A DNA stretch of 7,244 nucleotides from Candidatus Omnitrophota bacterium. GTDB lineage: Bacteria; Omnitrophota; Gorgyraeia; Gygaellales; Profunditerraquicolaceae. The position numbers were made by a program, and so were the translations under genes. How positions within the stretch are numbered: position 1 is the first letter of the stretch; every line of letters starts with the position of its first letter. The DNA lies in assembly GCA_028714595.1 (NCBI GenBank), contig JAQTMD010000073.1, positions 1-7,244 of the forward strand, written 5' to 3'. Below, one piece after another: positions 1 through 5,442 of the stretch. The notes under the pieces were generated by a model. The model worked only from the letters and a program-made list of their open reading frames with translations. It was not told the origin of the DNA and made no database searches.

Positions 1-2
1 CG

Positions 3-1160
3 GACATGGTGATCAAGACCAGGGGCAGCGGGTTTATCGTCGGCCGGGGCACGGCGAATGCATACTACCGGTTCATGACGTTTGACGGGGGAAAGATAAT
101 CGTCACGGACAAAGACAAACAGCACTGGGTGGTCGATGAAGCGGTCGTCATAGCCCCTGCGCGGCCGCACGGCTGCATCACGGTCTTTGAGGTCCCCTTC
201 GGCCAGAACGATTTCTGGGAAAACATCGAAGACCGTTCATACCGGGGCACTATCGAGATCAGCGTCGTGGACCAGAAGCTTTCCGTGATCAATGTCATCG
301 GCCTCGAGGAATACCTGTACGGCGTCGTGCGGGCGGAGATGCCGGCTACCTGGCCGCTGGAGGCATTAAAGGCCCAGGCAGTGGCAGCGCGTTCCGAGAC
401 CATGGCAAAACTGGGCAGGCACCGTAAAGAAGGCTTTGACCTGTGCGCCAATGTCCACTGCCAGGTCTATGCAGGCGTGGGGAAGGAAACGAGGGCCTCG
501 AACCTCGCCGTTGACCAGACGCGCGGCCAGGTCCTGCAATACGACGGCCGGCCCGTCGACGCCGTCTACTCGTCGAACTGCGGCGGCCACACCCAGGAAA
601 ATGTTTTCAGTAAACGCGGCGTCGCATATTTCAAGGGCACGCCGGACATGCCGGAAGCCGGTGCGCCGGGTTTCCCGCTTTCGCCGTTACAGCTTGAGCA
701 ATGGCTGAAGGCACCCGGACCGGGCATCTATTGCGACCTTGCCTCCTCCGGGAGGTCGAGCAATTTCCGCTGGGTACGGCTTTATTCTGCGCAGGAACTG
801 CGCTCCATGGTCTCGCAAATCCTGGATATCGGCGCCATCCGTTCGCTCAAGGTCGCCCGGCGCAATCCGTCGGGGCACATCGCGGCGCTGGCGATTATCG
901 GCGAAAAAGGCGAGCTGATCCTGGAACAGGAGCTCAAGATCCGCTCTGTGCTGGGGAACTTGCGCAGCAGTATGTTCAAGGTAGAGGTACGGTACGGAAA
1001 AGGCGGAAAGGCGGAGCAGTTCGTTTTCTACGGCGGCGGCTGGGGACACGGCGTGGGCATGTGCCAGGCAGGCTGCCGCGGCATGGCACTGGCAGGCAAG
1101 GAGTATTCGCAGATCCTGGGGCACTATTATGCCTCGACGCAGATGAAGAAGCTTTATTAA
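3..1160 (+). CDS. SpoIID/LytB domain protein, probably 5'-incomplete
   Basis: Family role: SpoIID-type proteins are lytic transglycosylases that act on denuded glycan strands of peptidoglycan; related domains occur in LytB-type amidase enhancers and in non-sporulating bacteria. Seen, numbering from the ATG at 6: an EEYLYGVVRAEMP block at 101-113 in which E111 matches the catalytic Glu of SpoIID, then EALKAQAVAARS at 119-130, a YSSNCGGHTQE block at 188-198, and the C-terminal GGGWGHGVGMCQAG signature at 343-356. H139, C147, H151 and C152 are spaced much like the zinc ligands described for Clostridioides difficile SpoIID (from memory). The frame is open to the left edge, only five bases precede the ATG, no ribosome binding site is visible and no signal peptide is encoded. 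The true start with its export signal therefore probably lies upstream. It ends in TAA, and the next gene seems to have its own promoter. The family is clear; the exact peptidoglycan role is not. Confidence 0.88.
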   Translation, partial: DMVIKTRGSGFIVGRGTANAYYRFMTFDGGKIIVTDKDKQHWVVDEAVVIAPARPHGCITVFEVPFGQNDFWENIEDRSYRGTIEISVVDQKLSVINVIGLEEYLYGVVRAEMPATWPLEALKAQAVAARSETMAKLGRHRKEGFDLCANVHCQVYAGVGKETRASNLAVDQTRGQVLQYDGRPVDAVYSSNCGGHTQENVFSKRGVAYFKGTPDMPEAGAPGFPLSPLQLEQWLKAPGPGIYCDLASSGRSSNFRWVRLYSAQELRSMVSQILDIGAIRSLKVARRNPSGHIAALAIIGEKGELILEQELKIRSVLGNLRSSMFKVEVRYGKGGKAEQFVFYGGGWGHGVGMCQAGCRGMALAGKEYSQILGHYYASTQMKKLY

Positions 1161-1173
1161 GCGATGAAATCTG

Positions 1174-1202
1174 TTGCGTCCGGCGGCGTTGCGTACTACA
1201 AT
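1174..1202 (+). promoter_or_regulatory. Candidate sigma-70 type promoter for the CsgG-like/Nudix/FAH genes
   Basis: TTGCGT at 1174-1179 (3 of 6 to the -35 consensus) is followed after 17 bases by TACAAT at 1197-1202 (5 of 6 to the -10 consensus). It starts 14 bases after the SpoIID-like stop codon, and predicted transcription would begin near 1209, leaving a leader of about 75 nt. The -35 is weak, so this is a reasonable candidate only. Confidence 0.4.
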
Positions 1203-1218
1203 TGTTATAAACCCCCAC

Positions 1219-1260
1219 ACCCGGTGCGGGTAAACCGATCGGTTCCACTTCGTAAGTGGA
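1219..1260 (+). repeat. Three adjacent inverted repeats in the leader of the CsgG-like gene
   Basis: Three symmetric elements lie almost end to end: ACCCG/CGGGT with a 3-base loop (1219-1231), a perfect 12-base palindrome AACCGATCGGTT (1233-1244), and CCACTT/AAGTGG around CGT (1245-1259, extendable by one pair with T1244-A1260). No U-run follows, so a classical terminator is unlikely. They fall between the candidate promoter and the ribosome binding site, where a palindrome could be an operator or the hairpins could affect the mRNA leader. Confidence 0.45.
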
Positions 1261-1284
1261 CAGGTCAGAAAAAGGGAGGAAGCG

Positions 1285-2019
1285 ATGAAGAAACTGATCC
1301 TTGCAGTCGGCATCTGTCTTATGAGTTGTTCCCAGGGTTGCGCCGGACTGCAGCCGACAGCCCAGGTGGACAACAACGCAGGGACTCAAGGCCTGCCCCA
1401 GTACAACGGGCCCAAGGCGCGCATTGCAGTGGCTGATTTTGATGTCAAAGCGGCAAAGGCCTACGGCGAGATCGGCACCGGCCTCAAGGACATGTTAGTC
1501 ACCGCGCTGGTCAACTCCAACCGTTTCCGCGTCGTCGAGCGCCAGGTACTGGATGCGGTCATGCAGGAACAGCAACTGGCGGCTTCAGGCGCGGCAGCGC
1601 CCGGCCAGACAGGCGCGCAAAAGGGAATGATCAGGACCGCGGACGTCATGATCACTGCGGCAGTGACCGAATTTGAACCCAAGGCTTCGGGCGGGATCGG
1701 CGGGATCGGCGGCGGCGGCCGCGCCGGCGGCGCGATCGTGGGCGCGATCATGGGCGGCGCCATGAACAAGGCGCATATGGCGCTGGACATCCGTATCATC
1801 GATACCTCCACGTCGGAAGTCCTTGCCGCCACGCGCGTGCAGGGCCAGGCCACCGACGTCATGGGCGGGATCTTTGCCGGCGTCCTGGGCGGCGTTCCGC
1901 TCGGGGTGGGCCTGGGCGGCTACTCGAATACTCCGATGGAAAAGGCCATCCGCGTGTGCATCATCGAGGCGGTAAAGTATATTGCGCAGACCACGCCTCC
2001 GGAGTACTTTAAATATTAG
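1285..2019 (+). CDS. CsgG/HfaB-like lipoprotein
   Basis: Family role: CsgG-type lipoproteins form or support outer-membrane secretion or assembly complexes, with curli export the best known; many distant relatives have unknown roles. Seen: a short lipoprotein-like leader at residues 1-19 with two possible lipidated cysteines, C15 (LMSC, better fit to a lipobox) and C19 (SQGC). The CsgG-like core begins with RIAVADFDV (46-54), followed by an alpha-helical LVTALVNSNRFRVVERQVL stretch (71-89), ADVMITAAVTEF (119-130), the beta segment MALDIRIIDTSTSEVLAATR (165-184) and a C-terminal AIRVCIIEAVKYI helix (221-233). Two very Gly-rich stretches (135-158 and 193-214) interrupt the core. The ATG is preceded at 4 bases by AGGGAGGA (1273-1280), so the start is firm. 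No csgA, csgB, csgE or csgF relatives are in the window, so a curli role should not be assumed. Confidence 0.78.
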   Translation: MKKLILAVGICLMSCSQGCAGLQPTAQVDNNAGTQGLPQYNGPKARIAVADFDVKAAKAYGEIGTGLKDMLVTALVNSNRFRVVERQVLDAVMQEQQLAASGAAAPGQTGAQKGMIRTADVMITAAVTEFEPKASGGIGGIGGGGRAGGAIVGAIMGGAMNKAHMALDIRIIDTSTSEVLAATRVQGQATDVMGGIFAGVLGGVPLGVGLGGYSNTPMEKAIRVCIIEAVKYIAQTTPPEYFKY

Positions 2020-2048
2020 GATTGTTCTTCCATTCATTTCGACTACAC

Positions 2049-2555
2049 ATGTCGCATTGCCGAAAGTTCAAGGGCAGGCTGCTCGAGGTTTCCACCAGAC
2101 GGGTACGCCTGCCCAACGGTTTTGTTACCGACATAGACGTGGTGCGCCATATCGGCGCAGTGCTCATTGTTCCGCTCTTGTCACAGGAGAAAGTCGTGCT
2201 CATCCGTCAGTACCGGCCGGTCATCGCAGAATACCTCTATGAGCTGCCGGCAGGTACACTCGCCAAAAAAGAGGCGCCCGGGGCCTGTGCCCGCCGGGAG
2301 CTCGTCGAAGAGACCGGCTTTGCTGCGAAAAAATTAAAGCGCCTGGGAGCGATCGTTCCCGTGCCCGGCTATTCCACCGAGAAGATAGAAATATTCAAGG
2401 CGGAAAAACTGGTCAAGGTCAAGCGCAGGACAGAGGCAGACGAGGTCATCCGCGTGACCATCATGTCGCGTTCGCACATCAGGCAACTCTTCCGCAGGGG
2501 AGCCCTCAAAGACGCCAAGACCATCTGCGCCTTTGCCATGATAGGCTGGTTATAA
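2049..2555 (+). CDS. Nudix hydrolase, ADP-ribose pyrophosphatase type
   Basis: Predicted to hydrolyse ADP-ribose or a similar nucleoside diphosphate derivative to AMP plus a phosphorylated sugar, a cytoplasmic housecleaning reaction. Seen, numbering from the ATG at 2049: a complete Nudix box at 69-91 (G69, E75, R83-E84, E87-E88, G90, F91), which binds the catalytic metals. Before it are RRVRLPNG (17-24), HIGAVLIVPL (34-43) and IRQYRP (52-57), typical of the ADP-ribose group. A Pro lies about 15 residues after the box within PVPGYSTE (104-111), a feature associated with ADP-ribose pyrophosphatases. The C-terminal DAKTICA matches the family end. The start is uncertain: a TTG at 2022 in the same frame would add nine residues and sit 2 bases after the preceding stop, but neither start has a well-spaced ribosome binding site. 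I prefer the ATG. The gene is followed after 2 bases by the FAH-family gene. Confidence 0.88.
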   Translation: MSHCRKFKGRLLEVSTRRVRLPNGFVTDIDVVRHIGAVLIVPLLSQEKVVLIRQYRPVIAEYLYELPAGTLAKKEAPGACARRELVEETGFAAKKLKRLGAIVPVPGYSTEKIEIFKAEKLVKVKRRTEADEVIRVTIMSRSHIRQLFRRGALKDAKTICAFAMIGWL

Positions 2556-2557
2556 TC

Positions 2558-3316
2558 ATGCGTATCGTCCGGTTCTCATACAAAAAAAGGGTTTATTTCG
2601 GCATCCAGGAAAAGGAAAAGCTCCGCCTGCTCAAAAGTCCTCCGTTTGAGAAGATCAAGCCCGGGCGGAATCTTGTCCCGCTTTCGGCAGTGAAGATTTT
2701 AACGCCCACCGAACCTTCCAAGATAGTCCTGGTCGGCCTGAACTACCGCGACCACGCCCTTGAACTCAAAATGCTCGTGCCGCAGGAACCGGTCATCTTC
2801 CTGAAACCTCCCACCGCAAGCCTGGCGCACAACGGAAGCATCATTTACCCTGCAGGAGTCGGTCAGTTGGATTACGAGGCGGAATTGGCAATAGTGATCA
2901 GGAAAACCGCCGGGAACATAGTTCCCGCCCGGGTCAAAGATTATATATTAGGATATACCTGTCTGAACGACGTCACTGCCAGAGACCTTCAGAAAAAGGA
3001 TATCCAGTGGACGCGGGCAAAGTCGTTTGATACCTTTTGTCCTTTCGGCCCCTGGGTCGAGACCGATCTGGAGCCGAACAAGGCCCGTATTGTCAGCCGT
3101 TTGAACGGCGTGGTCAAGCAGGATTCAAACACCTCGAATTTCATCTTTCCCGTGGAATCCCTTGTTTCTTTTGTTTCCAGCGTCATGACGCTCTTTCCCG
3201 GCGACGTGATCTCCACCGGCACGCCGCCCGGCGTCGGCCCCATGCAGCCCGGAGACACCGTCGAAGTGGAGATAGAAGGCATCGGAATCCTGAAGAATCC
3301 TGTTAAATCTGCATAG
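2558..3316 (+). CDS. Fumarylacetoacetate hydrolase (FAH) family protein
   Basis: Family members are metal-dependent cytoplasmic enzymes that cleave or decarboxylate small oxoacids: acylpyruvases, oxaloacetate decarboxylases, 2-hydroxyhepta-2,4-diene-1,7-dioate isomerases. Seen: a short N-terminal region (1-50), then the FAH core with VGLNYRDHA (59-67), FLKPPTA (81-87), the metal-ligand motif DYEAELAIVI (105-114; E107 and E109) and its partner D138 in LNDVTARD. K155 lies in RAKSFDTFCPFGPW (153-166), and the C-terminal STGTPPGVGPMQPGD follows (219-233). All expected metal ligands are present, and 252 residues is normal for the single-domain bacterial group. The ATG lies 2 bases after the Nudix stop, with no good ribosome binding site of its own, which suggests translational coupling. 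The substrate cannot be assigned from sequence; a proofreading or oxoacid-repair role alongside the Nudix enzyme is speculation. Confidence 0.88.
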   Translation: MRIVRFSYKKRVYFGIQEKEKLRLLKSPPFEKIKPGRNLVPLSAVKILTPTEPSKIVLVGLNYRDHALELKMLVPQEPVIFLKPPTASLAHNGSIIYPAGVGQLDYEAELAIVIRKTAGNIVPARVKDYILGYTCLNDVTARDLQKKDIQWTRAKSFDTFCPFGPWVETDLEPNKARIVSRLNGVVKQDSNTSNFIFPVESLVSFVSSVMTLFPGDVISTGTPPGVGPMQPGDTVEVEIEGIGILKNPVKSA

Positions 3317-3348
3317 ATTCGCCGCGCTCCTCTCTTAGTCCTATCCCC

Positions 3349-3401
3349 TTGCAAATAATAATGTTTTTTCCCTATACAAATATGCCTTGACATGCTATAA
3401 T
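3349..3401 (+). promoter_or_regulatory. Extended -10 promoter of the symporter unit
   Basis: A perfect TATAAT at 3396-3401 is preceded by TGC (3393-3395), giving an extended -10 element. Seventeen bases upstream is TATACA (3373-3378, 4 of 6 to the -35 consensus), with an AT-rich, UP-element-like stretch at 3351-3369. Predicted transcription starts near 3408. A second, weaker candidate uses TTGCAA (3349-3354) with TATACA (3373-3378) as its -10. The stretch 3317-3348 after the FAH-family stop shows no terminator or gene. Confidence 0.6.
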
Positions 3402-3407
3402 CACTCT

Positions 3408-3565
3408 CACGTCCTTTTTCGGGCAATTTTTGGGGCGAAAGAGGCTTTCCAGCATAGATAACCTTGAGAGCGCACGATTCAAAGAAATAAATCGAGCGCG
3501 TCTCTATGCTGACGCCCAAGCGAAAAGGAGTGCTTGGCGTCACATCTCTATGTGAGGAGGTGTGT
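3408..3565 (+). ncRNA. Highly structured 5' leader, candidate cis-regulatory RNA
   Basis: Between the predicted transcription start and the small accessory gene are about 158 nt that fold by eye into four consecutive stems. SL-A: CCTTTTTCG (3413-3421) with CGAAAGAGG (3436-3444), nine pairs including one G-U. SL-B: AGCATA, GAGA, GCGC and CGATT (3451-3479) with AATCG, GCGC, TCTC and TATGCT (3490-3510), having one A-A mismatch, a one-base bulge, a nine-base asymmetric bulge and a ten-base loop. SL-C: GACGCCCAAGC (3511-3521) with GCTTGGCGTC (3532-3541), one bulged C, and a loop containing AAGGAG. SL-D: TCACAT (3540-3545) with ATGTGA (3550-3555). SL-D takes up the first bases of the GAGGAGG ribosome binding site. 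No open frame of useful length explains the region. It resembles a riboswitch or protein-binding leader, but I recognise no known class. The structure is inferred from complementarity only; no energy calculation was run. Confidence 0.55.
3554..3560 (+). promoter_or_regulatory. Ribosome binding site deciding the accessory protein start
   Basis: GAGGAGG lies 5 bases before the ATG at 3566. It fixes that start over upstream in-frame candidates at 3506 (ATG) and 3530 (GTG). Its first two bases are paired in stem SL-D of the leader, so access may be regulated. Confidence 0.75.
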
Positions 3566-3736
3566 ATGTTAGGAATACCGGATCCTGGTGTGTGGTTGGC
3601 GTACCTGCTCTGCATCCTGAGTGTGCTTCTCTGCGTCATCTACGGAGCAGCGAACTGGAACAAAGGGGACGAGACGGTCTACCCCGAAGACGCAAAATGG
3701 GCCAAGGACGAGCAGGTGGTAAAGGACGAATTATAA
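3566..3736 (+). CDS. Symporter small accessory protein (56 aa, single membrane span)
   Basis: A very small protein of the kind encoded directly upstream of some SSS-family symporters, presumably an inner-membrane partner or stabiliser of the transporter; the biochemical role is not established to my knowledge. Seen: a DPGVWLAYLLCILSVLLCVI hydrophobic span at about 6-25 forms one transmembrane helix, followed by the juxtamembrane YGAANWNKGDE (26-36) and a charged tail of about 20 residues ending KDEL (a bacterial coincidence with the eukaryotic retention signal). The start is set by GAGGAGG 5 bases upstream; longer in-frame starts would run into the structured leader. The stop is 17 bases before the symporter ATG, and the symporter has its own strong ribosome binding site, so the two are surely co-transcribed. 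The family assignment rests on the WLAYLLCILS / WNKGDE pattern and on position. Confidence 0.82.
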   Translation: MLGIPDPGVWLAYLLCILSVLLCVIYGAANWNKGDETVYPEDAKWAKDEQVVKDEL

Positions 3737-3753
3737 TCTCATAAGGAGGAAAC

Positions 3754-5355
3754 ATGGAAAATATCTTTCTTTTGACGGTTATAGTCGTAATTTACCTTTT
3801 TCTCATCGGCTACCTTGGGTATTACGGCTATAAGAAGACAAAGACTGCGGCGGACTATATGGTGGCAGGGAGGAAGACGCATCCTGTCGTCATGGCGCTC
3901 TCATACGGGGCCACGTTCATCTCCACATCGGCGATCGTGGGCTTTGGCGGGGCGGCCGGTCTGTTCGGCATGGGTCTTTTGTGGCTTACCTTTTTGAACA
4001 TTTTCGTGGGTATTTTCATTGCGTTTATCATCTTCGGCAAACGCACCAGGAAAATGGGTCACAACCTCGACGTGCACACCTTCCCGGAACTGTTGGGGAG
4101 AAGGTTCAAGTCAACCTTTATGCAGAGTTTTGCGGGGTTGATCATCTTTTTGTTCATGCCCCTGTATGCGGCGGCGGTCCTGATCGGCGCCGCGCGTTTC
4201 ATCGAAACGACGTTCCCCAACATGATTAACTATAATGTCGCCGTCCTCATTTACACGCTGATCATCTGCGCGTATGTGCTGGCAGGCGGCATCAAGGGCG
4301 TCATGTACACCGATGCCCTGCAGGGCACGATCATGTTCGTGGGCATGGCAATCCTCATCGTTTTTACCTATGTCAAGCTCGGCGGTGTGGCGGTCGCGCA
4401 CCAGGCATTGACGAATATCTCAAGCATGGTCCCTCCCAAGCTGGTTGAGATCGGCCACCGCGGCTGGACTGCGATGCCGGTGACCGGCTCAAAGCTGTGG
4501 TGGAACCTGGTCTCTACCATCGTCATGGGCGTGGGTATCGGCGTGCTTGCGCAGCCGCAGCTGGCAGTCAGGTTCATGACCGTCAAGTCCAACCGTGAGA
4601 TCCACCGCGGCGTGGGCGTCGGGGGTCTCTTCATCCTGATGATGACCGGCGTGGCCTTTGTGGTAGGGGCGCTGACCAACGTATATTTCCTGAACAACCC
4701 GCAGTTCGGCAAGATCGCGGTTGCCGCTGCCGGCGGGAATATCGACAAGATAATCCCGACGTATATCAACAGCGCTCTGCCCACCTGGTTCGTGTACGTG
4801 TTCATGCTGACGCTGCTTTCGGCGGCCATGTCCACGTCCAGCGGTCAGTTCCACGCCCTGGGCACTTCCATCGGCAGGGATTTCTTCGAGAAAGGCATTC
4901 TGCGCGGTAGGCAGACGAAATACACTGTTGCCATCACGCGCATCGGCATACTCATCGGAGTCCTCGTAACGGTCATACTGGGGTACAAGCTTCCGGAGAG
5001 TATCATCGCCATTGCTACCGCCATATTCTTCGGCCTGTGCGCCAGCGCGTTCCTGCCGACCTATATCGGCACGTTGTTCTGGAAGGGCATGACCAAGGCA
5101 GGCGCAATTTCAAGCATGTGCGTCGGGTTTTTCGGCACTGCGCTCTATTTGCTGTTCATCCACGAAAAGGAAGCGGTTGCCATCGGCCTGTGCAAGTTCA
5201 TCTTCAACAAGCCGGTGCTTGCGGGTTCACCCTGGACCGTGGTCGATCCCATCGTGGTGATACTGCCTATCTCGCTGGTCACGGCGTTCCTGGTGAGCAC
5301 GTTCACCAAGAAGCTTCCCAGGGATCACGTGGAGGCGTGTTTTAAGCACGTGTAA
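3754..5355 (+). CDS. Sodium:solute symporter (SSS) family protein
   Basis: Inner-membrane secondary transporter that couples sodium entry to uptake of an organic solute. Seen: about 13 hydrophobic spans, roughly at 4-23, 45-73, 76-95, 125-148, 160-180, 191-208, 250-268, 289-312, 343-367, 392-411, 416-440, 445-468 and 498-517, the usual SSS number, with family-typical length (533). Hallmarks are ADYMVAGRK (33-41) before TM2, the GATFISTSAIVGFGG run in TM2 (52-66), AGGIKGVMYTDALQG (177-191, the SSS signature before TM6), and LLSAAMSTSSGQFHALG (354-370). In the last, A357, S360 and T361 fit the A-x-x-S-S/T pattern of the Na2 site in PutP and vSGLT. AAGGAGGA (3743-3750) precedes the ATG by 3 bases. 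The gene sits between the small accessory protein and an outer-membrane porin. The substrate is not identifiable; monocarboxylates, amino acids and sugars are all transported by relatives. Confidence 0.93.
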   Translation: MENIFLLTVIVVIYLFLIGYLGYYGYKKTKTAADYMVAGRKTHPVVMALSYGATFISTSAIVGFGGAAGLFGMGLLWLTFLNIFVGIFIAFIIFGKRTRKMGHNLDVHTFPELLGRRFKSTFMQSFAGLIIFLFMPLYAAAVLIGAARFIETTFPNMINYNVAVLIYTLIICAYVLAGGIKGVMYTDALQGTIMFVGMAILIVFTYVKLGGVAVAHQALTNISSMVPPKLVEIGHRGWTAMPVTGSKLWWNLVSTIVMGVGIGVLAQPQLAVRFMTVKSNREIHRGVGVGGLFILMMTGVAFVVGALTNVYFLNNPQFGKIAVAAAGGNIDKIIPTYINSALPTWFVYVFMLTLLSAAMSTSSGQFHALGTSIGRDFFEKGILRGRQTKYTVAITRIGILIGVLVTVILGYKLPESIIAIATAIFFGLCASAFLPTYIGTLFWKGMTKAGAISSMCVGFFGTALYLLFIHEKEAVAIGLCKFIFNKPVLAGSPWTVVDPIVVILPISLVTAFLVSTFTKKLPRDHVEACFKHV

Positions 5356-5365
5356 CGGATAACGA

Positions 5366-5399
5366 GACTCCGAGCCGCGCTCGTGCGGGGCTCGGAGTC
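5366..5399 (+). terminator. Hairpin between symporter and porin genes, no U-run
   Basis: GACTCCGAGCC (5366-5376) and GGCTCGGAGTC (5389-5399) form a perfect 11-pair stem with a 12-base GC-rich loop, just after the symporter stop. It is followed by CAAATTAG-like sequence rather than a U-tract. It may therefore be a partial terminator, an mRNA-stabilising 3' end, or a processing element that separates porin from symporter expression. No convincing promoter is seen between it and the porin gene. Confidence 0.5.
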
Positions 5400-5442
5400 A
5401 AATTAGCAACTTCGGAATAGCTGAGAATTTGAGGAGGGTAAC

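Noticed and set aside
687..1376. Long minus-strand open frame of 229 codons across the SpoIID-like gene
   Set aside because: It overlaps a gene with clear family motifs, shows no recognisable domain, and is a typical GC-rich shadow frame.
1285..2019. Curli secretion locus
   Set aside because: Only a distant CsgG-like lipoprotein is seen; no curlin subunit or CsgE/F-like genes occur in the window.
3364..3369. Run of six T as terminator of the FAH-family gene
   Set aside because: No GC-rich hairpin precedes it; it is part of the AT-rich stretch upstream of the promoter.
3387..3401. Consensus TTGACA next to TATAAT as a single promoter
   Set aside because: The two hexamers are only 3 bases apart, which is not workable as a -35/-10 pair. 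The TATAAT is better read as an extended -10 with TATACA 17 bases upstream.
3451..3556. tRNA-like or ribozyme fold in the leader
   Set aside because: No cloverleaf arms, T-loop sequence or CCA end, and no hammerhead or other ribozyme core that I recognise.
3506..3565. Longer N-terminus of the accessory protein from ATG 3506 or GTG 3530
   Set aside because: The extension would be translated from the stems of the leader, and the GAGGAGG at 3554-3560 with the family-like N-terminus fixes the start at 3566.
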